Positions 31,903 to 40,906 of a stretch of DNA of 64,000 nt are shown here, piece after piece. The stretch is from Merdimonas faecigallinarum (GTDB taxonomy: Bacteria; Bacillota; Clostridia; Lachnospirales; Lachnospiraceae), in contig DWXJ01000032.1 of the NCBI GenBank assembly GCA_019119285.1, forward strand, positions 14,920 through 78,919, in the 5' to 3' direction. The position numbers were made by a program, and so were the translations under genes. A model generated the notes under the pieces. That model was not told the DNA's origin and did not search any database. It saw nothing but the letters and a program-made list of their open reading frames with translations. Every line of letters starts with the position of its first letter. Positions within the stretch are counted from its first letter, which is position 1.

Positions 31903-33243
31903 ATGAGATTACGCAGGATGATTGCCGTATGGGCGGCAAAACTGGCAGAAAAAATCAGTGTGCATATCTTTCACCGCCAGGGGGTAACCTGGGCGGGAAA
32001 GATCGCGCTCCGGCTGGATCCGTCTATTTTACGGACACTGGCCTCGCAGGTGAAGAAGGATATTTTTATTGTCTGCGGGACAAATGGCAAGACCACGACC
32101 AACAATATGCTGTGCGCTGCGCTGGAAGCGGAAGGATACCGGGTGGTCTGTAATCACACCGGATCCAACATGTTAAATGGTGTGGCTGCGGCGTTTGCCC
32201 TGGCGGCGGGCCTGGGAGGAAACTTGAAGGCGGATTATGCCTGTATTGAGATTGATGAGGCATCCACACGGAGAGTCTTTCCCCATTTCAAGCCGGATTA
32301 CATGGTGCTGACCAATTTATTCCGGGATCAGCTGGACCGGTACGGCGAGATTGATATTACCATGAACATTCTGAAAAAGGTGATGCAGAGCGCGCCGAAG
32401 ATGAAGGTGATCGTCAATGGAGACGATGCGCTGTCTGCATTTCTTGCCATGGACAGCGGGAATCCTTATGTGACTTACGGCATCGGGCAGAAGGTCATGG
32501 ATGACAGCCAGTCTCATGAGATCCGGGAAGGACGGTTCTGTAAAAAATGCGGAGCCCTGCTGCAATATCATTTCTACCATTACAGTCAGCTTGGCGACTA
32601 TGCCTGCACGGGATGTGATTTTCGCCGGCCTCTGCTGGATTTTGACGCGGAAAACGTAGAGGTGGGCGATACCCTTGCATTTACGGTGGGAGAAGAGAAG
32701 ATCCTTGCAAATTATAAAGGTTTCTATAATGTATACAACATTCTTGCGGCTTATGCAGCCATCCGGACCGGAGGGATCAGACCCGTTCACTTTAATCAGA
32801 TGCTGCAGAATTTCCATCCGGAGAATGGGCGGATGGAAGAATTTCAGATTAAAGGGACCAGAGTTGTATTGAACCTGGCGAAAAACCCGGCAGGATTCAA
32901 CCAGAATATTTCTGCTGTGATGCAGGATCCTTCTGAGAAAGACATCATAATTGTGATCAATGATAACGCCCAGGACGGTATTGATGTTTCCTGGCTTTGG
33001 GATGTGGATTTTGACCGGTTTAAAGAGGACAACATCCATTCGATCACTGTCAGCGGCATCCGTTGTCAGGATATGCGGCTTCGGATGAAGTATGTCAATA
33101 TTTCTTCTCTGCTTGAAGCAGATATAGAAACGGCGATCCGCAGCCGGATCAAAGACGGATGCGGAAATCTGTACGTGCTGGTAAATTACACGGCGCTTTT
33201 TGGTACCAGAAATATATTAAAGAGACTGGAGGAAAACGGATAA
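31903..33243 (+). CDS. murT: Lipid II isoglutaminyl synthase, MurT subunit
   Basis: MurT with GatD amidates the alpha-carboxyl of D-glutamate in lipid II. The 446 residues show the Mur-ligase ATP site CGTNGKTTTNN (58-68), the Mur central domain, a zinc ribbon inserted in it (Cys213, Cys216, Cys235, Cys238), and a C-terminal DUF1727 domain. The stop overlaps the gatD start (TAATG at 33241-33245). The start is coupled to the end of the PfkB gene. The pair is standard in Gram-positive bacteria. Confidence 0.92.
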   Translation: MRLRRMIAVWAAKLAEKISVHIFHRQGVTWAGKIALRLDPSILRTLASQVKKDIFIVCGTNGKTTTNNMLCAALEAEGYRVVCNHTGSNMLNGVAAAFALAAGLGGNLKADYACIEIDEASTRRVFPHFKPDYMVLTNLFRDQLDRYGEIDITMNILKKVMQSAPKMKVIVNGDDALSAFLAMDSGNPYVTYGIGQKVMDDSQSHEIREGRFCKKCGALLQYHFYHYSQLGDYACTGCDFRRPLLDFDAENVEVGDTLAFTVGEEKILANYKGFYNVYNILAAYAAIRTGGIRPVHFNQMLQNFHPENGRMEEFQIKGTRVVLNLAKNPAGFNQNISAVMQDPSEKDIIIVINDNAQDGIDVSWLWDVDFDRFKEDNIHSITVSGIRCQDMRLRMKYVNISSLLEADIETAIRSRIKDGCGNLYVLVNYTALFGTRNILKRLEENG

Positions 33244-33977
33244 TGGGAGATACACAGAAAAAAATCGTGATCGGACATCTTTATCCGGATCTTCTGAATC
33301 TTTACGGTGACAGGGGAAATATCGCCTGTATGATGGAAAGATGTCGGTGGAGAGGGATCGAGGCAGAGACGATTGAATTTAACACCGGGGATGAGATTGA
33401 CTTTTCCGGGCTGGATATCGTACTTCTGGGAGGCGGTTCTGACAGGGAGCAGGCGATTGTCTGCAAAAATCTTCAAAAGATCCAGAAGGATTTCAAAGAA
33501 TATGTAGAAGACGGAGGCGTGGTGATCGCGGTATGCGGCGGTTATCAGCTTCTTGGAAATTATTATAAGACGGAAGACGGTGTGATCGAGGGACTTCATC
33601 TGGTAGACATCTATACAGAACAGGGAGAAGGACGGCTGATCGATAATATTGTTTTGCAAAGCGGGCTGACCAGCATGCCGGTGGTAGGATTTGAAAACCA
33701 TGGAGGAAGAACTTTTATCGGTGAGAATCAGCCTTTTGGGAAAGTCCTCTACGGATATGGAAACGACGGGGAGAGCGGATATGAAGGTGTGGTATACAAA
33801 AATGTGATCGGCACCTATCTGCATGGCCCGCTGCTTCCAAAGAATCCAGAGGTTTGCGACTGGCTGCTAAAAAGAGCGCTTGAGAGAAAGTACGGCAGCG
33901 CGGAACTTGCTCCGCTGGATGACCAGGAAGAAAAAGAGGCAAACGCTTATATTTATCACAGATTTGTGAAAGAATAA
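33243..33977 (+). CDS. gatD: Lipid II isoglutaminyl synthase, glutamine amidotransferase subunit GatD
   Basis: A 244-residue class I (CobB/CobQ-type) glutaminase from ATG 33243. The nucleophile Cys98 lies in IAVCGGYQLLG and the catalytic His is in GTYLHGPLL near residue 196. LYGDRGN near the N-terminus is the MurT-contact signature of the family. An upstream in-frame extension to 33159 lies within murT and is not real. It ends 9 bp from the convergent XRE regulator gene. Confidence 0.93.
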   Translation: MGDTQKKIVIGHLYPDLLNLYGDRGNIACMMERCRWRGIEAETIEFNTGDEIDFSGLDIVLLGGGSDREQAIVCKNLQKIQKDFKEYVEDGGVVIAVCGGYQLLGNYYKTEDGVIEGLHLVDIYTEQGEGRLIDNIVLQSGLTSMPVVGFENHGGRTFIGENQPFGKVLYGYGNDGESGYEGVVYKNVIGTYLHGPLLPKNPEVCDWLLKRALERKYGSAELAPLDDQEEKEANAYIYHRFVKE

Positions 33978-33986
33978 GGATATATC

Positions 33987-34337
33987 TCAGTGCTTTTTCC
34001 GGTCGCGGAATTCAAGGAACTGGAGAAAATCCAGCATTTCCTCTTTGGAACGGGCAGAAAGTCTGCGGTATCTGGAGAGGATAATGGTATCGGCGCTGGA
34101 AGGAATTCCGGTGCGGGACACAGATAACTGGACCGGCTCATCTTCTTCGTCCAGAAGGTAATCCACCGGTACACGAAAAAGAGAGGCAAGCGCCGTCAGC
34201 TTTTCATAAGATGGCTGACGGTTCTTTGTTTCATAACCGGCAATGGTAGACCGGGAAACATTCATTCGTTTTCCGAGCGCTTCCTGTGTTAAATTGTTCT
34301 GCAGACGAAGTTGTTTTAATTTTTCGGCAAAGGACAT
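33987..34337 (-). CDS. XRE/HTH_3-family transcriptional regulator
   Basis: A 116-residue protein from ATG 34337 with a Cro/C1-type helix-turn-helix at residues about 5-60 (LRLQNNLTQEALGKRMNVS and SRSTIAGYETKNRQPS). The C-terminal third is a short helix rich in charged residues. It is divergent from a small 77-residue gene, and the region between them holds palindromes that may be its operators. The frame extends upstream to 34466 but the extra 43 residues lack a ribosome binding site and cross the regulatory region. Confidence 0.85.
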   Translation of the reverse strand: MSFAEKLKQLRLQNNLTQEALGKRMNVSRSTIAGYETKNRQPSYEKLTALASLFRVPVDYLLDEEDEPVQLSVSRTGIPSSADTIILSRYRRLSARSKEEMLDFLQFLEFRDRKKH

Positions 34338-34485
34338 GATGCCGTTCCTCCTCTGTATTTCGGTGAATATTAACAATTTGGTATATTTTACCAAGTGTGG
34401 CGATAAAGAACACACAATGTGCTGAATATCAACAAAGTGTTGCGGAAATGTTGCGGAACGGAACAAAAGGAAAGGAGATCCAGAT
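34338..34485. promoter_or_regulatory. Divergent regulatory region with candidate operators
   Basis: Contains the perfect inverted repeat TTGGTA-5-TACCAA, the palindrome CAACA-AAG-TGTTG, and two direct TGTTGCGGAA units. These lie between the XRE gene and the small gene at 34486 and are likely operator and promoter elements. Exact promoters are not clear. Confidence 0.5.
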
Positions 34486-34719
34486 ATGAGGCAGGAAAGA
34501 TTTAAGATGGAACGGGAAGGACTGGTGGAAGAAGGCCAGGAAGTAGAGGTCAGTGAAAGAAGCGCGGTGACTGGCCAGTATACTTATCTGGTGGAACCTT
34601 CGGTTGCCATGTCCGGGATCTACCGGACCGGCGAACGGATCAGGGCAAGAAAAGGCGTGATCCGAAAGATCGAGAAGACAGAAAAAGGGTTCTATCTGAT
34701 CGTGGAGGTGGAAGGGTAG
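34486..34719 (+). CDS. Small charged protein of unknown function
   Basis: A 77-residue protein with no membrane segment or signal peptide, with a strong AAAGGAG site before ATG 34486. The sequence alternates Glu/Arg-rich strands (EVSERSAVTGQYTYLVEPSV near 26-45, then RARKGVIRKIEKTEKGFYLIVEVEG in pieces at 53-77), suggesting a small beta-barrel. It is divergent from the XRE regulator and probably under its control. I do not recognise the family. Confidence 0.6.
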   Translation: MRQERFKMEREGLVEEGQEVEVSERSAVTGQYTYLVEPSVAMSGIYRTGERIRARKGVIRKIEKTEKGFYLIVEVEG

Positions 34720-34747
34720 CTTTCCATACCCGGGCTTCTGACTGACG

Positions 34748-34776
34748 TTGACACCTTCCGGGAAAGACTATATAAT
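34748..34776 (+). promoter_or_regulatory. Consensus promoter for the 153-aa membrane protein
   Basis: TTGACA (34748-34753), exactly 17 bp, TATAAT (34771-34776): a perfect match at both boxes. Start predicted near 34783. Confidence 0.8.
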
Positions 34777-34804
34777 AAAAAAAGAAACCGAAAGGATAAG
34801 ATAA

Positions 34805-35266
34805 ATGATGATTGAAAAAAACGATGAAGCTATGCGCAGTAAGATCTGGAGGATCGCCACGATAGTGTCGTCTGTGCTGATCGTACTTATAGCAATTTTT
34901 CTTTTGACGAAGCTTTTTACGACTAATCCGGTGGAGGGAAGCTGGGTAAATGAAGATGGCAGCCTGGAACTGAAGTTTCAGGGAAGCGGCGAGGTGACCG
35001 CGGTGCTTCCGGAGTTTTCAGAAGGCGGCAAGGTAGAGATTCCCATGACGTATACACTGGATAAGGACGATAAGAATATTTCCATTTCGTATGATGAGGA
35101 AGAGTTAAGAGCAATTGCCGAGGGATCGGAAGGCCTGTACACGGAAGAAATGCTGGAAAATGCACTGAGTCCCGTGACAACATCCTTTGATTACAGTGTG
35201 GATCAGGAGGAACTGACCCTGACAGAACGCGAGTACGGCGAACAATTTGTATTTACAGAAAAATAA
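34805..35266 (+). CDS. Membrane-anchored extracytoplasmic protein of unknown function
   Basis: 153 residues with one N-terminal membrane segment (about 17-37) and an outside domain with a GSWVNEDGSLELKFQGSGEV-type beta pattern near 45-65, reminiscent of small lipocalin-like or DUF5640-type clostridial domains. There is no lipobox. The gene sits alone between a perfect consensus promoter and a strong terminator, so it may be highly expressed. No function can be assigned. Confidence 0.65.
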   Translation: MMIEKNDEAMRSKIWRIATIVSSVLIVLIAIFLLTKLFTTNPVEGSWVNEDGSLELKFQGSGEVTAVLPEFSEGGKVEIPMTYTLDKDDKNISISYDEEELRAIAEGSEGLYTEEMLENALSPVTTSFDYSVDQEELTLTEREYGEQFVFTEK

Positions 35267-35279
35267 TAGAAACCAAATA

Positions 35280-35306
35280 CCCCGCATTTTAAGATGCGGG
35301 GTTTTT
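35280..35306 (+). terminator. Intrinsic terminator
   Basis: CCCCGCAT (35280-35287) and ATGCGGGG (35294-35301) with a six-base loop and TTTTT, between the 153-aa protein and ispG. Confidence 0.9.
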
Positions 35307-35326
35307 GAGCAAAAGGAGAGGCGCAT

Positions 35327-36388
35327 ATGATTACAAGAGAACAGACAAAAAAGATAAAGATCGGCAGCCGCGTCATTGGCGGCGGAAATCCGGTGGCGAT
35401 CCAGTCTATGACAAATACCAGAACAGAAGACGTGGCGGCTACGGTGGGACAGATTCTTGCCCTTGAAAAAGCCGGCTGCGAGATTATCCGCTGCGCGGTT
35501 CCTACCATGGAAGCGGCAGAAAGCCTTGCAGAGATCAAAAAGCAGATTCATATTCCGCTGGTTGCAGATATTCATTTTGATTATCGTCTTGCGATCGCGG
35601 CTATTGAGCACGGAGCAGACAAGATCCGGATCAATCCCGGCAATATCGGGGATGAGACAAAAGTGCGTGCCGTAGTAGAAAAAGCGAAAGCATATCATGT
35701 GCCTATCCGGGTCGGCGTAAACAGCGGTTCTCTGGAAAAACGGCTGGTGGAAAAATACGGAGGAGTCACGGCGGAAGGCCTGGTGGAGAGCGCACTGGAA
35801 AAAGTACATATGATTGAAGATATGGGATATGACCAGCTTGTAGTCAGCATTAAGTCTTCGGATGTCATGATGTGCGTCCGCGCCCATGAACGGATCGCGG
35901 AAGTCTGCCCGTATCCGCTGCATGTGGGGATTACAGAATCCGGTACTTTGCTGGCCGGAAATATCAAGTCCTCCATTGGTCTTGGACTGATCCTGTCACA
36001 GGGGATCGGAGATACGATCCGCGTGTCTCTCACCGGCTCTCCGGTGGAAGAGATTAAATCCGCCAAATTAATCTTAAAGACACTGGGGCTTCGCAAAGGC
36101 GGTATCGAAGTCGTGTCCTGCCCTACCTGCGGCAGAACAAAGATAGATCTTATCGGTCTTGCAAACCAAGTCGAAGAGATGGTGCAGGATATTCCTCTTG
36201 ACGACATAAAAGTAGCGGTTATGGGCTGCGTAGTCAATGGGCCGGGGGAAGCAAAAGAGGCGGATATCGGCATTGCCGGCGGGATCGGAGAAGGACTGCT
36301 GATCAAAAAAGGCGAGATCATAAAAAAAGTGAAAGAAGAAGAGTTATTGGAAACATTAAAACAGGAGCTGCTGCACTGGAATGAGTAA
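35327..36388 (+). CDS. ispG: 4-hydroxy-3-methylbut-2-en-1-yl diphosphate synthase IspG
   Basis: IspG (GcpE) catalyses the reductive ring opening of MEcPP in the MEP isoprenoid pathway with a [4Fe-4S] cluster. The 353 residues show the TIM-barrel start (GGGNPVAIQSMTNTRTEDV in pieces, 18-36) and the cluster ligands in SCPTCGRTKIDL and GCVVNGPGEA near the C-terminus. Length is typical of the bacterial two-domain form. The end overlaps the polC start by 8 bp, a common clostridial neighbour pair, which suggests coupled translation. Confidence 0.95.
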   Translation: MITREQTKKIKIGSRVIGGGNPVAIQSMTNTRTEDVAATVGQILALEKAGCEIIRCAVPTMEAAESLAEIKKQIHIPLVADIHFDYRLAIAAIEHGADKIRINPGNIGDETKVRAVVEKAKAYHVPIRVGVNSGSLEKRLVEKYGGVTAEGLVESALEKVHMIEDMGYDQLVVSIKSSDVMMCVRAHERIAEVCPYPLHVGITESGTLLAGNIKSSIGLGLILSQGIGDTIRVSLTGSPVEEIKSAKLILKTLGLRKGGIEVVSCPTCGRTKIDLIGLANQVEEMVQDIPLDDIKVAVMGCVVNGPGEAKEADIGIAGGIGEGLLIKKGEIIKKVKEEELLETLKQELLHWNE

Positions 36389-39300
36389 ACCGTTTTTTGA
36401 AGTATTTCCTACGTTAAAACTGAATGATGACCTGTGGATGCTGTTTGAATCCACAAAGGTGACGAAGGTGGTCACAAATTCAGCCAGGGATTATGTCCGC
36501 ATACATCTTTTCAGCCGGCATCTGATCCAGAAACAGCACATTTACGAGGTGGAAGATCTGCTCAAGGATCAGCTTTTTGCCAGAAGCCGGATCCGGGTGG
36601 AGATCCTGGAAGAGTATGAATTGTCCGGACAGTATACGCCGGAAAATCTGATGCGGGAGTACTATGACAGTTTTCTCCTGGAACTGAATGAAAAAAGTGT
36701 CGTAGAGCGGAACATGCTGCAAAGCGGAGAGTATTCTTTTGAGGATGAGAATATCCTTCTGCTGAGAATGACGGATACGATCGTAGCGCAGGGCAGAAGA
36801 GAAGCCCTGACCCAGTATCTGACCGGCGTGTTTGAAGAACGCTTTCACCGTCCGATTGAAGTGCGGGTGATCTTTGAGGAGCCAAAAGACAGTAAACTCA
36901 AATATAATGACGAGAAGCTGAAGTTGGAAGTAGACGCTATCCGCAGGCAGAGGAAAGCTCTTCGGGAGGAAAAAGAAGCCAGGAGGCAGGAAGAAAAGAA
37001 GGAAGCTGCCACAGCTTCTGGCGGAACCCAGAAACAAAAAGGAAAAAGGAGCGATTATAAAGGCTCTTATTACAGCGCAAAGCGCCAGAGTGACGATCCG
37101 AACCTGATCTATGGCCGGGATTTTGATGATGAACCGATCGAACTGTCACAGGTAGTGACGGAAATGGGAGAAATCACAATCCACGGGAAGGTGATCAGCT
37201 TTGATACCAGAGAAATCCGGAATGAAAAAACCATTGTTATGTATGCGGTGACAGATTTTACGGATACGATCATGGTGAAAATGTTTGTGAAAAATGAGCA
37301 GCTCCCGGATATCCTGGCAGAGATCAAGCCAGGGGCGTTCTTAAAGATTAAGGGCGTAACAGCCATTGATAAATTTGACAGGGAACTGGGGATCGCTTCT
37401 GTCACCGGAATCCGCAAGATCAGTGATTTTACCCAGTCCAGACAGGATACGGCGCCGGAAAAGCGGGTAGAGCTTCACTGTCATACGAAAATGAGTGACA
37501 TGGATGGAGTGTCCGAAGTAAAAGACCTGGTAAAGCGGGCCCACGACTGGGGGCACAAGGCCATCGCCATTACCGATCACGGAGTGGCCCAGTCCTTTCC
37601 GGACGCGAACCATTACATAGAAACGCTGGATAAAGACGATCCGTTTAAAATCATCTATGGAGTGGAAGGGTATCTGGTGGATGATCTGACGGACGTGGCT
37701 GTCAACGAAAAAGGGCAGTCTCTGGATGGAACCTACGTGGTATTTGACCTGGAGACTACCGGATTTAGTCCTGTCAAAGATAAGATCATTGAGATCGGAG
37801 CCGTGAAGGTTGAGGATGGAAAGATCACGGACCGGTTCAGCACTTTTGTGAATCCCGGGATACCGGTTCCCTTTGAGATTACCCGGCTGACCAGCATCAC
37901 AGACCAGATGGTCATGGACGCGCCGGGGATTGAAGTGGTATTACCGGAATTCCTTGCATTTATCGGAGATGCGGTGCTGGTAGCGCACAACGCGTCCTTT
38001 GACGTGGGATTTCTGGAGCAGAATATGCGCTATCTGGACCTGATGCCGGATTTTACTTCTGTGGATACCGTGGCGCTTGCCAGGATGCTTCTGCCTACAT
38101 TGTCCAAGTTTAAGCTGAATATTGTGGCAAATGCTTTGAATATTTCGCTGGAGAATCATCACCGGGCGGTGGATGATGCGGGAGCGACCGCAGAGATCTT
38201 TGTAAAATTTGTACACATGCTAAAGGACAAAGGGATCCACGATCTGACGAAGCTGAATCATTTCGGGACCCAGAGTGAAAATGTGGTGAAAAAACTTCCC
38301 ACGTATCATGTGATCATCCTGGCCTGCAACGAAGTGGGGCGGGTGAATCTGTATACCCTGATCTCCAAGTCTCATCTGGAATATTATGCCAGAAGACCCA
38401 GGATCCCGAAAAGCGTACTTTCCAGATACCGGGAAGGCCTGCTGGTGGGAAGCGCCTGTGAGGCAGGAGAACTTTATCAGGCTCTTCTGAGTGAAAAGTC
38501 TGATGCCAGGATTGCAAAGATCGTCAGCTTTTATGATTATCTGGAAATCCAGCCTGTGGGAAATAACCGGTTCATGATCGACAGTGACCGCATCAGAAAC
38601 GTAAATTCTGTGGAAGATATCCGTAATCTGAACCGCCGGATCGTAAAGCTGGGAGAACAGTTCGCAAGGCCTGTGGTTGCCACCTGCGACGTACATTTTA
38701 TGGATCCGGAGGATGAAGTCTACCGGCGGATCATTATGGCAGGAAAAGGTTTTTCAGACGCTGATGAACAGGCGCCTTTGTATCTGCATACCACGGACGA
38801 GATGCTGGAGGAATTTGAATACCTGGGCTCTGCGAAAGCCAGGGAGATCGTCATCGAGAATCCAAATAAGATCGCAGACATGATCGAGAAGATCACGCCC
38901 ATCCGGCCGGACAAGTGCCCGCCGGTGATTCCGGATTCGGATAAGCAGTTAAGAGAGATCTGTTATAATAAAGCCCATTCCATGTATGGAGATCCGCTGC
39001 CGGAGGTGGTAACGGAACGTCTGGAACGAGAACTGAATTCCATCATTTCCAATGGATTTGCGGTCATGTATATCATTGCCCAGAAGCTGGTGTGGAAGTC
39101 CAATGAGGACGGATATCTGGTAGGTTCCCGGGGATCCGTAGGATCTTCTTTTGTTGCCACCATGGCGGGAATCACAGAGGTCAATCCCTTAAGCCCTCAC
39201 TATTACTGTAAAAAATGTCATTACAGCGATTTTGATTCCGAAGAAGTCAGAGCCTATGCCGGAGGCTGCGGCTGGGATATGCCGGATAAGCTGTGCCCGG

Positions 39301-40868
39301 TCTGCGGGGAGCCGCTTACAAAGGACGGTTTTGATATCCCCTTTGAGACCTTCCTGGGATTTAAAGGAAATAAGGAACCGGATATTGACCTGAATTTCTC
39401 CGGCGATTATCAGAGTAACGCGCATAAATACACGGAGGTCATTTTCGGAGCCGGACAGACCTACCGGGCCGGGACGATTGCCACCCTGGCGGACAAGACC
39501 GCGTTTGGATATGTGAAGAATTATTATGAAGAACGGGGACAGGGAAAACGAAACTGTGAGATTGACCGGATCGTCCAGGGATGTACCGGGATCCGCAGGA
39601 GTACCGGACAGCATCCGGGCGGAATCATCGTGCTGCCGCTGGGAGAGGAGATTAACTCCTTTACACCGGTGCAGCATCCGGCCAACGATACGACAACGGA
39701 CATCGTCACCACCCATTTTGATTACCATTCCATTGACCACAACCTGCTGAAACTGGATATTCTGGGACACGATGATCCGACTATGATCAAGACACTGGAA
39801 GAGTATATCAGTTCTCCGGCTATGGATAATGAATACAATGAAACAGACCACCGGTTTGAAGCAACGAAGATCCCTCTGGACGATCCCGGCGTGATGTCTT
39901 TATTTCACGACACTTCGGCTCTTGGCATCAAGCCGGACGACATTGGCGGCTGTCCGGTGGGGTGCCTCGGGATTCCGGAATTTGGAACTGATTTCGTTAT
40001 CCAGATGGTAGTAGACACCAAGCCACAGACCCTTTCCGACCTGATCCGGATCTCCGGACTGTCTCATGGGACGGATGTGTGGCTGAACAACGCCCAGGAG
40101 TTGATCCGCAGCGGAAAAGCCACGATTTCCACGGCCATCTGTACCCGTGACGATATCATGACTTATCTGATCAATCAGGGCCTGGACAGTGAGGAATCCT
40201 TTACCATTATGGAGCGTGTCCGGAAGGGAGCCGTGGCAAAAGGAAAATGCAAGGAGTGGCCGGACTTTAAGAAAGACATGGCGGAGCATGGCGTGCCGGA
40301 CTGGTATATCTGGTCCTGCGAAAAGATCAAGTACATGTTCCCCAAGGCTCACGCGGCAGCCTATGTAATGATGGCATATCGCATCGCGTACTGTAAGATC
40401 AACTATCCGCTGGCCTATTACGGCGCCTATTTCGGAATCCGCGCCGATGCCTTTTCCTATGAGATCATGTGCCAGGGAAAAGAGGTTCTGCAGAAATATA
40501 TTGACGATTATAACAGACGGTCTAATTCCCTGAGTAAGAAGGAACAGGACACTATGAAGGATATGCATATCGTACAGGAAATGTATGCCAGAGGATATGA
40601 ATTCCTGCCCATTGATATCTACCGGGCGAAGGCGACCAAGTTCCAGATTATCGACGGGAAACTGATGCCGCCCTTTGTCAGCATCGACGGCATGGGTGAG
40701 AAAGCGGCGGAAGCGGTAGAAGAGGCGGCCAAGGACGGACCCTATCTGTCCAGGGACGACTTCCGCCAGCGGACCAAGGCAAGTAAGACAGTGATCGATT
40801 ATATGGGAGAGTTGGGGCTTCTGGGTGATCTGCCGGAGTCCAACCAGCTGTCACTGTTTGATCTGTAG
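36381..40868 (+). CDS. polC: DNA polymerase III alpha subunit, PolC type
   Basis: Main replicative polymerase of low-GC Gram-positive bacteria. The 1495 residues, slightly longer than the common 1430-1460, contain an N-terminal region with a charged segment (about 190-230), the OB domain (about 240-350), a PHP domain opened by HCHTKMSDMDG near 366, the inserted 3'-5' exonuclease with VFDLETTG near 454, a zinc-binding cluster (YCKKCHYSDF and LCPVCGE, about 945-980), the catalytic PDIDLNFSGDYQ near 1000, and the C-terminal tail with the clamp-binding QLSLFDL. All parts are in the PolC order. It overlaps ispG at its start. Confidence 0.96.
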   Translation: MSKPFFEVFPTLKLNDDLWMLFESTKVTKVVTNSARDYVRIHLFSRHLIQKQHIYEVEDLLKDQLFARSRIRVEILEEYELSGQYTPENLMREYYDSFLLELNEKSVVERNMLQSGEYSFEDENILLLRMTDTIVAQGRREALTQYLTGVFEERFHRPIEVRVIFEEPKDSKLKYNDEKLKLEVDAIRRQRKALREEKEARRQEEKKEAATASGGTQKQKGKRSDYKGSYYSAKRQSDDPNLIYGRDFDDEPIELSQVVTEMGEITIHGKVISFDTREIRNEKTIVMYAVTDFTDTIMVKMFVKNEQLPDILAEIKPGAFLKIKGVTAIDKFDRELGIASVTGIRKISDFTQSRQDTAPEKRVELHCHTKMSDMDGVSEVKDLVKRAHDWGHKAIAITDHGVAQSFPDANHYIETLDKDDPFKIIYGVEGYLVDDLTDVAVNEKGQSLDGTYVVFDLETTGFSPVKDKIIEIGAVKVEDGKITDRFSTFVNPGIPVPFEITRLTSITDQMVMDAPGIEVVLPEFLAFIGDAVLVAHNASFDVGFLEQNMRYLDLMPDFTSVDTVALARMLLPTLSKFKLNIVANALNISLENHHRAVDDAGATAEIFVKFVHMLKDKGIHDLTKLNHFGTQSENVVKKLPTYHVIILACNEVGRVNLYTLISKSHLEYYARRPRIPKSVLSRYREGLLVGSACEAGELYQALLSEKSDARIAKIVSFYDYLEIQPVGNNRFMIDSDRIRNVNSVEDIRNLNRRIVKLGEQFARPVVATCDVHFMDPEDEVYRRIIMAGKGFSDADEQAPLYLHTTDEMLEEFEYLGSAKAREIVIENPNKIADMIEKITPIRPDKCPPVIPDSDKQLREICYNKAHSMYGDPLPEVVTERLERELNSIISNGFAVMYIIAQKLVWKSNEDGYLVGSRGSVGSSFVATMAGITEVNPLSPHYYCKKCHYSDFDSEEVRAYAGGCGWDMPDKLCPVCGEPLTKDGFDIPFETFLGFKGNKEPDIDLNFSGDYQSNAHKYTEVIFGAGQTYRAGTIATLADKTAFGYVKNYYEERGQGKRNCEIDRIVQGCTGIRRSTGQHPGGIIVLPLGEEINSFTPVQHPANDTTTDIVTTHFDYHSIDHNLLKLDILGHDDPTMIKTLEEYISSPAMDNEYNETDHRFEATKIPLDDPGVMSLFHDTSALGIKPDDIGGCPVGCLGIPEFGTDFVIQMVVDTKPQTLSDLIRISGLSHGTDVWLNNAQELIRSGKATISTAICTRDDIMTYLINQGLDSEESFTIMERVRKGAVAKGKCKEWPDFKKDMAEHGVPDWYIWSCEKIKYMFPKAHAAAYVMMAYRIAYCKINYPLAYYGAYFGIRADAFSYEIMCQGKEVLQKYIDDYNRRSNSLSKKEQDTMKDMHIVQEMYARGYEFLPIDIYRAKATKFQIIDGKLMPPFVSIDGMGEKAAEAVEEAAKDGPYLSRDDFRQRTKASKTVIDYMGELGLLGDLPESNQLSLFDL

Positions 40869-40906
40869 GACGGATGAAAAGAATGAAAAAAGGACGGGGA
40901 TGAAGA

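Noticed and set aside
33159..33242. Longer N-terminus for GatD
   Set aside because: The extra 28 residues lie in the murT coding region, and the ATG at 33243 overlaps the murT stop in the usual TAATG way.
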